Source: Hydractinia symbiolongicarpus (taxonomy: Eukaryota; Cnidaria; Hydrozoa; Anthoathecata; Hydractiniidae). Taken from it: a stretch of 64,000 nucleotides of DNA. Within the stretch, counting starts at the first letter, position 1; each line of letters begins with the position of its first letter. Below the pieces are notes generated by a model. That model was not told where the DNA came from. It saw only the letters and a list, made by a program, of their open reading frames with translations, and did no database searches. A program made the translations under genes and the position numbers. Where the stretch lies: contig NC_079887.1 in NCBI RefSeq assembly GCF_029227915.1, positions 7,750,001 to 7,814,000 of the forward strand. The letters run 5' to 3'. Below are positions 36,541 to 47,461 of the stretch, piece after piece.

Positions 36541-37794
36541 ATCTTATCCTAAAACAAAATTATATACGTTGTATTGCTCAGCAAGATGAGAATAAGAAAT
36601 ATTATAAAACAAACTTGGACTATTCTTAGATTAGGTATTGCTTCATTCTTTTGTTTTTAGCAATTTTATTACAATTAAAAGTAACATGGGAAAGTCAAAG
36701 AGATCTTCTCGTGTTCTTAAAAGTTTTAAAATGAGCAGTGGGATGTTGCATATAAAATGCACTGTTTAAAAGTTCCCACAAAGTCAAAGTTCTTAGGGAC
36801 AATCACAATAAAAAAGTATATGCTAAGCGTATAAATTTGGCGGTGGGACGAGGTAGAATCCTTTGCCGTTTAATTATATCTCATACTGTATACATCGATT
36901 TCTTAGAGAACAGAAAGTATTAATAACTTTTAGTGTCTACCTGCTTAGCAGGGACACATGGCCGAGTGCTTATGGTTTCAAGGACTGACAACACTCAAAG
37001 ATTACCTTTTCTGATTTGATGTTTAGGGGAGGGAAAGGGGATCTGCAGATCTATTAACATTTAGCTTGGACTTTTGCGTTCATGAAAGAGCTGTCCCTTA
37101 GTTATCTTACAAGAATGTATTCTCTCCCTAACAGAAACAAAGATACACAGTTGCATAAACGGCTACACAAAGCCTACACGAAGCCAGTGACCCTTAAGAC
37201 GTTAAAGAAAAAAAACTAACAAAATTCCAACTAATACACATACAGGTAGCTAGTAATACTCTATACCGAATTTAACATACACATCAAAACATCTCTCGAC
37301 CGCCAAGACAGTGTTGACATAAATTGCCTCAGTTAGCTATCTCGTTTAGCATTGGGCTTTTATGTTTATAAACAATGCATTTGATCAAGGCCAAGTTAAA
37401 ACCTTTTGTTTTGATAAGAAAAAGATTTAAATTACACGTTTTGTAAGAACATCTGGTGGTTTACCACTTTTAAGAATAGTTCTTGACACAAAAGTGCCTA
37501 AAATTCAGGAGCAGCTAAAACTAAAATATTTCAAGTATTACTGAATTTATTGTCTCTTGCAGAGGAAGATAAAGGTTTGGTTTGAGACAACAACACGGCA
37601 CACGTGGCCAAAATACTTCTCTCCAGCATTTCCAATCCTTTCAATATCTGAAAAGGTTTCCAAATTCAAAACTTCTTTATTTAACTTAGGTGGCATACAA
37701 TTGCTTTAATATTCTAGACATTTGAAGTGCTCCCTGCAATTGGACCTGATCCAGGTAAACCATGTTGAAAAAGAAACATCCACTCCATGTAACC

Positions 37795-37975
37795 GTACCC
37801 GTGGTCGTTTTAGGCGTTTAAACTTTAAAACCCACGGACGTTTTAGGCGTTTTTTCTTCACATTCCAGAATTTCATTCATTGGAACTTGAAAACCCGCGG
37901 ACGTTTTAGGCGTTTTTTCTTCCATCTGTGATTTTCATTCATTCGGAACTTTAAAACCCGCGGACGTTTTAGGCG
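37795..37975. repeat. Minisatellite with GGACGTTTTAGGCG core
   Basis: Four spaced copies of a CC(C)GCGGACGTTTTAGGCG motif, the later ones about 65-70 bases apart with CATTCATT..GGAACTT spacers. Lies inside the right end of the hAT-like element. Confidence 0.8.
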
Positions 37976-38782
37976 AATAGACATTTTGCCTAAGATCGCC
38001 CCGGGTTTGCTTATTTGAGTAAAATAAAACACGCACGCCGCGCATCGTCATAGTCGAAATCGGCGGATGCCAAAAATAAATTGATAAAAATAATTTAGTT
38101 TTTTTTATAGATTATTCTATCTATAGAGAATTTTTTTTCTAGTTCACAAAACTAGGCTTAGGCAATTGCCTAGGCTGCCTAACCCTAGATCCGCCCCTGT
38201 ATCAAAACTGGTTACGGTTAATTGACTTTTAGTCAAAAGTTAATTGTATAAAACTAAATTTAATTACCTATTGGCATGCGATATAATTAATGTTTATCAA
38301 AACAAAACTAGGAAGCATAATTCTTAAAATGGTACTCTGTCATTTTTACTGTCAGTGAGCAAGTTCAACATGGAAAAAGCAAATTCGACATAGTGGATGT
38401 TTAAAAAAAAGCTAAAAATATCAGATCTTGATATTCTCATCACATTCTTCGGTATTTACGATATCGATATTAGTATTCTTAGCGGAAGTTTTATATGACG
38501 AAATTTTGTATTCTGCAGAAAATAGCATTTACAGAAAAAAGAAACTGCGATCAATTTAAAGTCACACAAATTATGTTCTACATTCAAATAACACAGGATA
38601 GAGAGAAATGTAAAGAGCATACTGAACATGGAAATGTAAATTAGGGAAAATATATCGAGTTAATGGTTGTATCCTTAACTGCCTTGCCGTGTTAACAGGG
38701 GATCTCGACTAAATTTAAACAATACATATTGTGTCATTAAATGTGTTCGTGCTATTATTCTTATATTATAACATGCTTGTGT

Positions 38783-38880
38783 GAGTGACTATGTAAGTCC
38801 ACGGCACAAAAATTGCGGGTCACTTTCTTCAAGTTCATGTATTGTTGTCTCCCATAAGCGTGGCGTTACGCTAAAATTTA
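38783..38880. repeat. Dispersed repeat, copy B
   Basis: Diverged relative of 21461-21550; see that entry for the shared blocks. Confidence 0.45.
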
Positions 38881-39639
38881 ATAAAAGAAGTAAGCCGCCA
38901 AACGTGAAAACAGGGTATCTATTTGTTACCTATGCTAAAGCACCGTACGCGGCCGTAATGTTTTAAATAACCTATTTTTAAACCCGGTTTACCATGGCCG
39001 AGCCGTATATTACGGAAACAAGTTGTTTATCAACTAAAAAAAAACGAATTGGAAGGAAACCAGAGCTGAATATAATTAGAATATAAAATGTAAAAAAAAA
39101 CTGTAGTTGTCGAGTATAAAAAGTTGGTTTTGTTAGTTAGAAGTTTTTTTTATAAAGAAGTAAAACCTGCAATGATATAACGTCACAAAGAGAACTGATT
39201 GAAAATCTATGAGACAACTGTAGTTAAGAATTTCCAAACCGTTCTCTTTGGGACGAAGCAAAGTTCAGTAATCGAAATACCTAGCCAGATGATCTACTGT
39301 TGTTCAGAGTATTTGGTAGAGATATGAATTTAGGTGTGTAATGAATTTTCAACCATTTCAATTTATAAAGGCCAACTTTCCCTTAAATATTTTGTTCCCC
39401 GTTATGTCTTGAGTCTGAACATTTTTTACGCACTCGATTGTTTGTTCTAAAAATGGAAATTTGTATGAAGCACAAAATTTGATTTGAAGTTTGCTTTAAA
39501 TTATAGCAAGCTTTATTTTATTAAGTCATTCTATATTTTCAGGCCATCATGTTAAGAATATTTTAAGAATAATGGGGATAAAATTTATCCAAAAGTTAAA
39601 AAAAAGGACCTTCAGTTTTCCTTTCGATAGTTTCTGTAA

Positions 39640-40107
39640 TGAAAGCTTGTTTCCAGCTATTTAAAATGATTACACAGCCTTCTTCCGATGTCATATAATC
39701 ATAAAGTTCCTTGATCCACTTGTAGGGATTTTAGGATTGACAGCTTTGACTCCGCATCTATTTGTTCGATCCACTTCCCTTAATCTAGTAGCGTGGCGAT
39801 TGAGGAGCAGTACCATCCTGTAAATTTCATCTTCATAAAGGCTATCGCGAAACCATTAACTCCTAGGCCTATTGGGTAAAAGAGATTCGTCATATTTAAG
39901 GTACCCTTGTCAAATTGATGTTGTTTTCTTTTAACTCCTGCATGTTTAGTTCGGTTGTTTGGCCTGAAAAGGCATCGATACTAAACAAAGGTTGTTGCTT
40001 CTCACCCAAAACAGGCGTATCGCATTGCTCTTCAACATATGGAGTAATAAGTTCGTCAATTAGTGAGTGACTCGTGTGTATTTCTAAAGTGTTTTTCGTT
40101 TGCACTT
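39640..40107 (-). pseudogene. DDE_1 (pogo/CENPB-like) transposase relic
   Basis: C-terminal part of a DDE-type transposase read across several frameshifts. Landmarks in order: LIDELITPYVEEQ, LFSIDAFSGQTTE, NNINLTRVP, NMTNLFYPIGLGVNGFAIAF, MKFTGWY, then in another frame KWIKELYDYMTSEEG and a final ILNSWKQ. The D of SIDAFSGQ sits where the second catalytic Asp is found in this family. At least three frame changes and stops make it dead. Upstream N-terminal parts are not recognisable. Confidence 0.7.
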
Positions 40108-40600
40108 AGAAAGAAGGACTCATAAAAATTAACTTTTGAATACTCTTTTCCGATTGCTTCTATAAATTCACTGCATCGGCAAGATATATACAAATATAGA
40201 TTTACTGTACCAAGAGAGGAAGCTTTAAAATATAGCTGGCTCGTTTATTAGTGGAGAGTGAAGAAAGTGAGGAACGCGGATCATCTAGATTTCCAGAAGC
40301 TTGAAACGAAAAAGAAAACAAGAATACATTGGTGTCGCATCATAAAAATATTCACTTGTATTTTGTTAAAACAAACCCAAACTCAGAACCCGAAACAACG
40401 AAAATGAAAGAAAAAACAAAATTGCCAGTAGTAGTGCCATAGAAAAGAACTAATATAATATGTAAAAAATAATTTAAAAAAAAACTCTTTGGCGTGTCTT
40501 TGCTGACGTCAGTAACATTATTGAATATCCCCTAGGGGAAACATTTTTGTTTATTGGTGGGGTCCTTGCTGACGTCTTCAAAAATCAAATTCTTTTTTCC
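40108..40600. other. Gene-free stretch
   Basis: AT-rich sequence right of the transposase relic; I see no coding region and no clear repeat end before the Helitron-like terminus near 40605. Confidence 0.4.
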
Positions 40601-40604
40601 ATTG

Positions 40605-41697
40605 TTCTTCTGCCAAAGTGGATTTTTCCACGAGTCTTATCGACTAATCTCTTGTATAATAAGAAGCTTCCGTCTGTCTGTCTGTGACTTTTGCAAGGTC
40701 GATTATATTTTCTACTTCTATAATTTTCTTTAAGAAAGTCTATAAAACATTGGCAATAAAATTACCGATGGTAAACAAAGTAACATAAAAGTGGTTCATC
40801 ACTTTTTTATCATACTTTTTATCGAAACAAATATTTTAAAAGCAACTTCTTCAACCATCTTTTCTCCAAAAAAGACCGTCTTTAATACTGTTAAATTACC
40901 ACAGTTTTTTTTGTTTGAGAATATTTGTTTGTTTGTCGTTTTTTGTTGCTTTTGCGCTTACTTGCGTTTTTTAGTTCACACTACAAAAATTATGCTACAA
41001 ACACAGACGCAAGCGCAAGAATATCTTTTTAATACCTTGCGTTGAGCTTATCTTGGGTTTATGCTTTCGTCATGTTTGCACATTTTCAGTCTCATTATGG
41101 ATATAACGTATATGCTCAGAAAAATAGGTATTTGTTTTCATGACGATTATGTCTTGACTTCTAAGTAAGTAAAACCTTTTTTTAACATATTGCATGACAA
41201 TTACTTTATTTAAATAAAGGTATTGGTGTCATTCACGCGAAGTACACTTGGCAACGACAAGACAATATCCATGGCAGTACCTTTACGGTTAATCGAATAT
41301 CAGATCAGCGATTCAACTTCTCAGATAAGCTTTCCAGATTTGCTTTTCTGCTTTTCAGATCAGCTTCTCATATGAATCTCGGATGCACTTTTTAATCTTT
41401 CGTTTTTACAATTTTCCCGCTTTTTCCCCACATAGTAAATAATTTATAATGGCGGCGCTGGAGGAGATTGCTGATGTTGTAAGTGACTTGACAAGTAGTG
41501 AGACGCTCGCAATGCGGTATAGAAAGAATGGTCAAACCCGTGGATTTTTCCACGGGGCACCGACGATATTATAATACCCGTGTACGTCTGTCTGTCTGTC
41601 ACGCATAATGTTAGCTTAGCTGCGCAAGTAGCGAGACGCACGTGATGTGGTATAAAAAGGACGGGCGAACCCGTGGTTTTTTCCACGGGCTAACGAC
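40605..41697 (+). mobile_element. Helitron-like termini, tail-to-head array
   Basis: Three places show a small hairpin followed about 7-10 bases later by a CTAR-like end: GTGGATTTTTCCAC near 40618, CCCGTGGATTTTTCCACGGG near 41537 and CCCGTGGTTTTTTCCACGGG then CTAACGACTAG ending at 41697. The first two are followed at once by a new start-like block (TCTCTTGTATAATAAG, TATTATAATACCCG) and a GTCTGTCTGTCTGT run. A hairpin before CTAG and insertion next to T are Helitron hallmarks. The ends at 41497-41567 and 41627-41697 are homologous. No helicase gene here, so non-autonomous. Confidence 0.55.
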
Positions 41698-41744
41698 TAG
41701 TATTAAAAATATTGTTGCTACCATGGTAACACAAAATTATCTAA

Positions 41745-41987
41745 CGACGAATTAGATGATATGGTGAACAACTTTATGCAACAATATGGCCATGGTTATG
41801 GGCGTGCTATGATGCAAGAAAGTATTCGTTACAACTTAGGTGTGACCACAGGTGTAATAACACAACGAAATGTTGTAATATCATTCAGACGTGTCGCTCC
41901 AAATAAATACGATTTATATCACGCGATATGATGGAAAGGACGAATCCCATACTATACTACGCTCCTTACTTTGGATACAAAGTTCAC
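41745..41987 (+). pseudogene. Integrase-like (rve-type) fragment interrupted by a transposon
   Basis: Reads DELDDMVNNFMQQYGHGYGR...SIRYNLGVTT...FRRVAPNKYDLYH, then after a frame change RDMMERTNPILYYAPYFGYK-VH. This resembles the N-terminal flank of an rve-type integrase core protein found as a repeat-derived family in animals (recognised by eye). The frame stops at the Mutator-like insertion and resumes beyond it at 46319 with MDKI before a stop. Confidence 0.55.
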
Positions 41988-42159
41988 GGCATATGAGAAA
42001 AGTGAGACCCGATACCCTATGTGATACCCGAGACCCGAGACCCGAGACCCGATACCCTGACACCGATACCCGAGACCCGAGACCCAATACCCTGATACCG
42101 ATACCCGAGACCCGATACCCTGATTTTTTTTTTATTATTTTTTTTAATTTTTTATTTGA

Positions 42160-42421
42160 ATATGAACGATAATAAAAACACATTCCTCATCTTTACGTAT
42201 TCATCAAATTCTTCGATAATATCAGTGTCATCGGCAGTAAACACTCCGTAAGAATCTAAATTGCTTAGGAGTTCATATCTTGTCATTTCAATGAGACCAT
42301 CCAACGAAGGTATCGCGCTAAATTCTTTTTGCTTCATAGCACCCAACACTGCATATAGTGCACAAAAACCATCTCCTTTTACTTTCTGAATTCTCGCTTC
42401 CATCAACTTCACTTTTTTCAA
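42160..42421 (-). pseudogene. OTU-like cysteine protease fragment in the Mutator-like element
   Basis: About 80 residues reading KVKGDGFCALYAVLGAM followed by an acidic region with YELLSNLDSYGVF and EEFDEYVKM. The D-G-x-C core with the Cys starting a helix is how OTU deubiquitinase-like proteases begin. The catalytic His region is not found in the remaining element, so this is a partial domain or one exon. Alternative: unrelated protein with a chance match. Confidence 0.42.
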
Positions 42422-42965
42422 AATGTAACTGTTAGAAGAAAAATTGGGTGAGATTACATAGCCTCTGTTGCTCGAAAAACAATTTATATTTAAAAAAGAA
42501 CATACCTTGATTCCATTGTAGTTGTAATTGAATGTAAAATATAATAAAAACGCGTTTTAAAATTACTATTACTTCACTAAAGACACGAACTTCACTCTTT
42601 GCTTTTTCCTTTCCCATTCAATCCATCGAACAGACACTTTCACATGCTTAAAGCCCGGTTCAGACTTACTTGCGGCTGCGCTGCGCTGTGTTGCGGCTAC
42701 GTCACTCTTGCGCACCGTGTGAACACTAGTGGATTAAGTGACGCAAGAGCGCCGCAAGAGTGCCACAAGCGCAAGCGCAAGTGCAAGCGCAAGCGCAAGA
42801 ATATCAAAATTTTTTGATATTTTTTGCGGTTGCGTCGCGCTTGCGGCACTATTGCGTCACATTTTTGTAATGTGAACGTGAGTCGCAAGGTGCGCAAGAA
42901 AACTTAAAACTTTTTCAAACAAATCAAGTGAAGGAAGAAGTGAACAGGGAGTGGTGGAATCAAAA

Positions 42966-44267
42966 ATGTCGACTGAAAGTGAAGAAAGACTCGCAGAAGC
43001 AGTAAGAAAATATCCTGCTTTGTATGACAAGCAAGATAAAAATTTCAGAGATAAAAACAAAAAAAGATTAGCTTGGGCAGATGTGGCAAAAGAACTTAAC
43101 ATACAGAATGGTAAGATCCAAATATATGTTGAGATCATTGAACAAAAACAAGTTGTATTTTACAACGTTTTCGTTAATTATCCTAAGTTCTTTTTAAGTT
43201 TAAAACGATGGCTATGATACAAAATTTTTAAAAGTCTTGAGGGACATAAATGGTTGACAGAGGACTTTGATCTATCTTTTCGCCCATTTTATATCAAGAA
43301 TATAACCAAACCATAGATAAATATTTTTTATGATTTTATTTTAGTTACCGAAGTCGAAAAAGCTTTTCGAAACTTGAGAAGCAAGTATGGGAAAGCGAAA
43401 AAGAAGTGGAACTCTTTAAACAAAAGTGGAGCTGGTGCAAAAGAAGCGAGACGTCCTCCTCTTCTCGAAGTGCTAGGGTGGTTGGAACCATATATCGTAG
43501 AAAGAGGCACATCATCCAATTGGAGCACCAGTGAATCTGTGGCACAAGAAGAAGATGACGACAGGGAATTATTCGAAGGAGAACAGTTTGACCAGGAAGA
43601 AGAAGATGGAGATATAGAGGAAGATGGAGGAAATGACGGTGACAACGAGTCAGTGATATCGGAACCAGTAACAAACCCACCACCTCTTCCGTCCAACAAA
43701 AGTAAACAAAACGTTTCGGATGTCACGGGAAGACAAAAATTCCAAAAGGGCGCAACTAAAAGGAAGGCAGAGTTGGAGACTGACTTAATGTATAAGTTGA
43801 GAGACAAACTTAGTTCAAGTAACACCGACGCCAAAGATGACGATCAGCTTTATGGTGATTTACTCGCCACAAAACTGAGAAAACTAAAGAAAATAAGTAA
43901 GATCAAGGCTTAACATGAGATAGACAACATTATGTTTAGATTCGAGCTTGAAGACGAGGAGAACGCGGTACCTGATCGACAGGCCCAAGCACAAGAAAAT
44001 TCTTTACAAAGGATGCAACAACAGCAATTATTAAACCATCAAGAGGTTTTGAGAAGCCCCCCACTAACTCCCTTTACCCCCATTGAGGCGTCAAGCCCTC
44101 TCTACCAGCCTCTTAATAATCAAAGAAATTTACCCAGTATCGATTCATTTCGAAAAAACTTTCAACTACAAAACGGTACCTATGTCAACATGCTAGAAAA
44201 TGATTCACAAGATCCGATGGCAAATGGTCATATGTTCAGGCGAATGAGAGGAGATATGGGTAACTGA
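42966..44267 (+). pseudogene. MADF-domain protein of the Harbinger element (one stop)
   Basis: Exon 1 42966-43110 (MSTESEERLAEAVRKYPALY...RLAWADVAKEL) and exon 2 from 43345 (VTEVEKAFRNLRSKYGKAKK) join in phase 1 through a GT-AG intron to give a MADF/Myb-like DNA-binding domain. An acidic Asp/Glu-rich middle follows (43540-43660). A TAA at 43911-43913 breaks the frame, which then continues in the same frame (HEIDNIMFRFELEDEEN) to a stop at 44265-44267, giving a C-terminus with a BESS-like helix. In Harbinger elements this partner helps the transposase enter the nucleus and bind DNA. One substitution would account for the break. Confidence 0.8.
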
Positions 44268-44452
44268 GAAGAACTATATGTTTTTATATTTCTTATTAGG
44301 CATAAAATTTTGAATAAAGTTAGGTTGTATCATTATAAGCTACGTATATTATGTAAATGTATCTTCGACTCCTTGGAACATGCTTTTTTTTAAACTTGAC
44401 TTAAGCTCAGCAAAAATGTTTACTCTTTGTTTTGTGTTACTTTCCCTCTGCT

Positions 44453-45867
44453 TCATACATGCTCCCATTGCCAAGGTTGTGAGCCTTCCATAGAGTTAAC
44501 ATATGACTTTAAATTATCTCTAACATTAACAGCAGTATTCGATGGCCGAGATCCTCTAATGGGTGGGATATCAATTAATAAGCTACTATTCCCATCAGCG
44601 ACCAACCTTCTCCATTTCCCTTCCTTGATCTCTCCCTTATCGTCCCAACTGTCAACAAAACCAGATGGACAATAAGTGGCACTGTTAGTTTGACGGAGGA
44701 AATTGTGCAATCATATTGTGGCTTTAACTATCGTTTCTGCATTGTTGACATTTGTTTGCAGGGGATTCATAAAAACTCTCCATCTGGCAGCAAGAATACC
44801 GAATGCATTCTCGATTACTCGTCGTGCTCTAGACAATCTGTAGTTAAAAATTAACTGGTTCTCTTTTATACCCTGTCCAGGATAAGGCTTCATAAGCCAC
44901 TGTTGAAGCGGGAAAGCATCATCGCCAACTAAATAATAAGGCATTAGACCAAAAGTAGGGGAATTCTCGATATTTTCTGGTTCAGGAAGGTTCATTTCTT
45001 TTTTAAAAAACGATTTCCCAATTGCTGATCTACGGAAAACACCGCTATCATTGTTTGAACCGTAATCTCCGATATCAACAAATGAAAATACGTAGCGAGC
45101 ATCACATATTGCCATCAAGATGATACTAAAAAACCCTTTATAATTGTAATATAGGGATCCGCTATTTATTGGTGCTTCCATTCTGATATGTTTTCCATCT
45201 ATGGCACCAATGCAATGTGGTAGATCCCACATGTCATTAAAGTCCTGAGCAATTTTCTTCCATTCATCCAAAGCTTTTGGAGGGCGCAAATATTGTTCTT
45301 TAAGACAATTCCAAATAGCTGAACATGTTTCGTTTACAATACTGCTTATAGTTGATTTTGCTATACGGAATGAAAAGCCTAATGACTGCTGACTTCCTCC
45401 ATAGGCAAGATAATGTAATGTAAGACAAAGTCTTTCTGATGCTGAGATAGCTTTACGAAATTTCGTGTCTTTTTTGGAGATTTCTGGTCCGATAACATTC
45501 AACAGGTACTGGAAAGATTCCGGGGACATTCTCATAAACCTACAAGAGAGAAAGAGAAAGAGAGGAAGATTTTAGATTACTTACTTAGTTTCTTTTTTCA
45601 AAATTAAAGATACTGAAACTGGTTTTACTATCACTGCTAGTAATGGCAGTAATGGTTGGTAAGTTATACTTACTTGAAATAGGATTCTCGATCCCCCAAA
45701 GCCATTTCTTGTACCAGGGTATGATATATACCACATTCTTCTCTTTGTTTGTAAATTTGCCTAACCCAAATTGATCTTTTTTTTCGAGCTTTCCTTTCAG
45801 CTTCTCTTCGAGAACTTCGTTTTAAAAGTATGTAGCCAAGATATATCAGAAGGTCTTCGTCGTCCAT
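44453..45867 (-). pseudogene. HARBI1-like DDE transposase (one stop)
   Basis: Exon 1 45674-45867 (from MDDEDLLIYLGYILLKR) joins exon 2 44453-45539 (YFKF-MRMSPESFQYLL). The DDE catalytic residues are visible: GAIDGKHI, VGDDAF, and RRVIENAFGILAARWRV. The fold continues with VKATI-stop-LHNFLRQ: a TGA at about 44708-44710 replaces the Cys usual at this place and is the only lesion seen, after the catalytic core. The last 85 residues are intact to 44453. It cuts and pastes the element at TWA target sites in the known family. Confidence 0.87.
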
Positions 45868-46319
45868 CTTGTTAAAATCTTTCTTATTAATCCTTGCGCA
45901 AATGTGAACGGCTTGCGTCGTTCTTGCGTCACTCTTGCGCCAATCTGAAAGAAATCTTACTGCGCATGCGTACGCCACTGGCGCAGCGCAGACGCAAGTA
46001 AGTCTGAACCGGGCTTAATCTGGACTTCCTCATTAATTATTCATTCGATCGAACGTACGTCTTGCTTCGAATAAACTTAACATATCATCTCTGATATGTT
46101 AGGTTGAAAAAACAAGAAAATAACGAGAAAAAATTAGATTTTTATTGAAATAAAACATCGCCGAAAAAAATTAATAAAAAAAAAAATCAGGGTATCGGGT
46201 CTCGGATATCGGTGTCAGGGTATTGGGTCTCGGGTCTCGGGTATCGGTATCAGGGTATCGGGTCTCGGGTATCACATAGGGTATCGGGTCTCACTTTTCT
46301 CATATGCCCAAAGTTCACA

Positions 46320-46865
46320 TGGATAAAATATAAATGATCTACGTGAGAGTTGATGTACGATTCATAAGATTTAGTAACATTTTGTTTTGGTAACAGCAGA
46401 CACGAATCGAATTTTTCTAGAAGAAATTCTTTTCTATTTTACGATCTCTTGTGGTCAACTATTTTAATATCTTCGGTTAAGTGACCTCGTAATGCTTTAA
46501 ATTATTATCTTCACGTCTCCGACGTATAACGGTCAGGGCATTGTTTACATATTTATATCATCAATCTATGTTATATTAGTTAGTCAATCATCGTGATTTG
46601 GCATAGAAAATGTCAATATACCCATCTATTCAACAATTGAATGTGGGCTGTGTTTAGAAAAAGATATACCGTTTATCAGTACTAGTCCTGATCGAATAGT
46701 CGTCACTTGCTCCTGTCCTTTTTGCCAAAACAAATATATGTTTTGTTACCTGAAGACCTAAAATTCTCCATGCCTCACTTAACAAGAGAAGAGGGAATTT
46801 AAGCTTAAATATGCAGCACTTCACTCAATGTTAAATGCAAATGGGTGTAATTTTATTATTTCATC
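46320..46865. other. Gene-free stretch
   Basis: Right flank of the Mutator-like insertion. The first bases continue the interrupted integrase-like frame; the rest shows no coding pattern or repeat I recognise. Confidence 0.4.
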
Positions 46866-46869
46866 TAGA

Positions 46870-47430
46870 CGCATGGCTACTGCGCAAAAGCACCAATTTT
46901 TTACATTTTGGTGCACAAAGTTGCCTTCATCATGAAAAAAAAATAAAAAAACACTATTTGGAGCAAAAAAGTTATTTTACACGACAACTCGAATAATTTT
47001 TTCATTTGTGGTCGCAAAAGCACCTTAAAATATTTAAGCTCGCAAAAACACCACTTTTTTACATTTTTGTTGCCAAAAGTTGCGTTCATAACAAAAACAA
47101 CATTAAAATCCACTATTTGGAGCAAAAAAGCTGATTTTAATTGTTATTTTTTAAGGACGCAAAATCACATTGAAATATCTAAGGTCGCAAAAACATCACT
47201 TTTTCACATTTTAGTTGCTATAACTGGCGCACAACACAAAAACAATATAAATAACCATTATTTGCAGCAAAAACCTTATTTAAACATTTATCTTGCATTA
47301 TTTTTATTTATGGACGCAAAAGGACCTTGAAATATTAAGTTCACAAAAACACCAATTTTTCCCATGTTTCTTGCTAAAAGTTATTCGGATCATTTTTTCA
47401 TTTAAGGACGCAAAAGCACCCTAAAATATA
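46870..47430. repeat. Degenerate tandem repeat, unit about 130-145 bp
   Basis: Four diverged units share, in order, GGTCGCAAAA(G/A)CA, TTTTTACATTTT..TTGC, CAAAAACAA and ACTATTTGGAGCAAAAA blocks. Abuts a minus-strand Helitron-like end at 47437. Confidence 0.65.
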
Positions 47431-47461
47431 ATTATACTAGTCGATAAGCTACGGAAGCTCA

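Larger units (their letters stand above)
34729..38199. mobile_element. hAT-like non-autonomous element, 3.5 kb
   Basis: The ends are perfect 16-base inverted repeats, CAGGGGCGGATCTAGG at 34729 and its reverse complement ending at 38199; both continue into GTTAGGC-type sequence. CAGGGG-type ends are common in hAT elements. No exact 8-bp duplication is left (flanks ATCATCAT and TATCAAAA), so class is tentative. No transposase frame; the interior holds the 179-bp satellite and a second minisatellite. Lies just upstream of the large secreted-protein gene, where a promoter would be expected. Confidence 0.6.
42652..46015. mobile_element. PIF/Harbinger element, complete with termini
   Basis: Terminal inverted repeats of about 36 bases begin AGCCCGGTTCAGACTTACTT and differ at one base. 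TAA flanks both ends (42649-42651, 46016-46018). Subterminal sequence is rich in GCGCAAG/CTTGCGC motifs on both sides. Two convergent genes lie inside: a MADF-domain protein (+) and the HARBI1-like transposase (-), the standard gene pair of this superfamily. Each gene carries one in-frame stop. Inserted into the Mutator-like element. Confidence 0.9.
41988..46308. mobile_element. Mutator-like element with long repeat-built termini
   Basis: Inverted termini of about 150 bases start GGCATATGAGAAAAGTGAG and are made of alternating GAGACCC and GATACCC (or reverse) units ending in a poly-T/poly-A tract. A 10-base duplication CAAAGTTCAC flanks both ends (41978-41987, 46309-46318) and interrupts a formerly continuous integrase-like frame, proving the boundaries. 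A 9-11 base duplication with long termini is the Mutator/MULE pattern; foldback-like complex termini are known in the animal Phantom subgroup. The element proper is about 960 bases once the Harbinger insertion is removed and carries an OTU-like fragment. Confidence 0.72.

Noticed and set aside
42697-42897. Frames over the Arg/Leu-rich terminus of the Harbinger element
   Set aside because: They come from the GCGCAAG-repeat subterminal region of the transposon on both strands.
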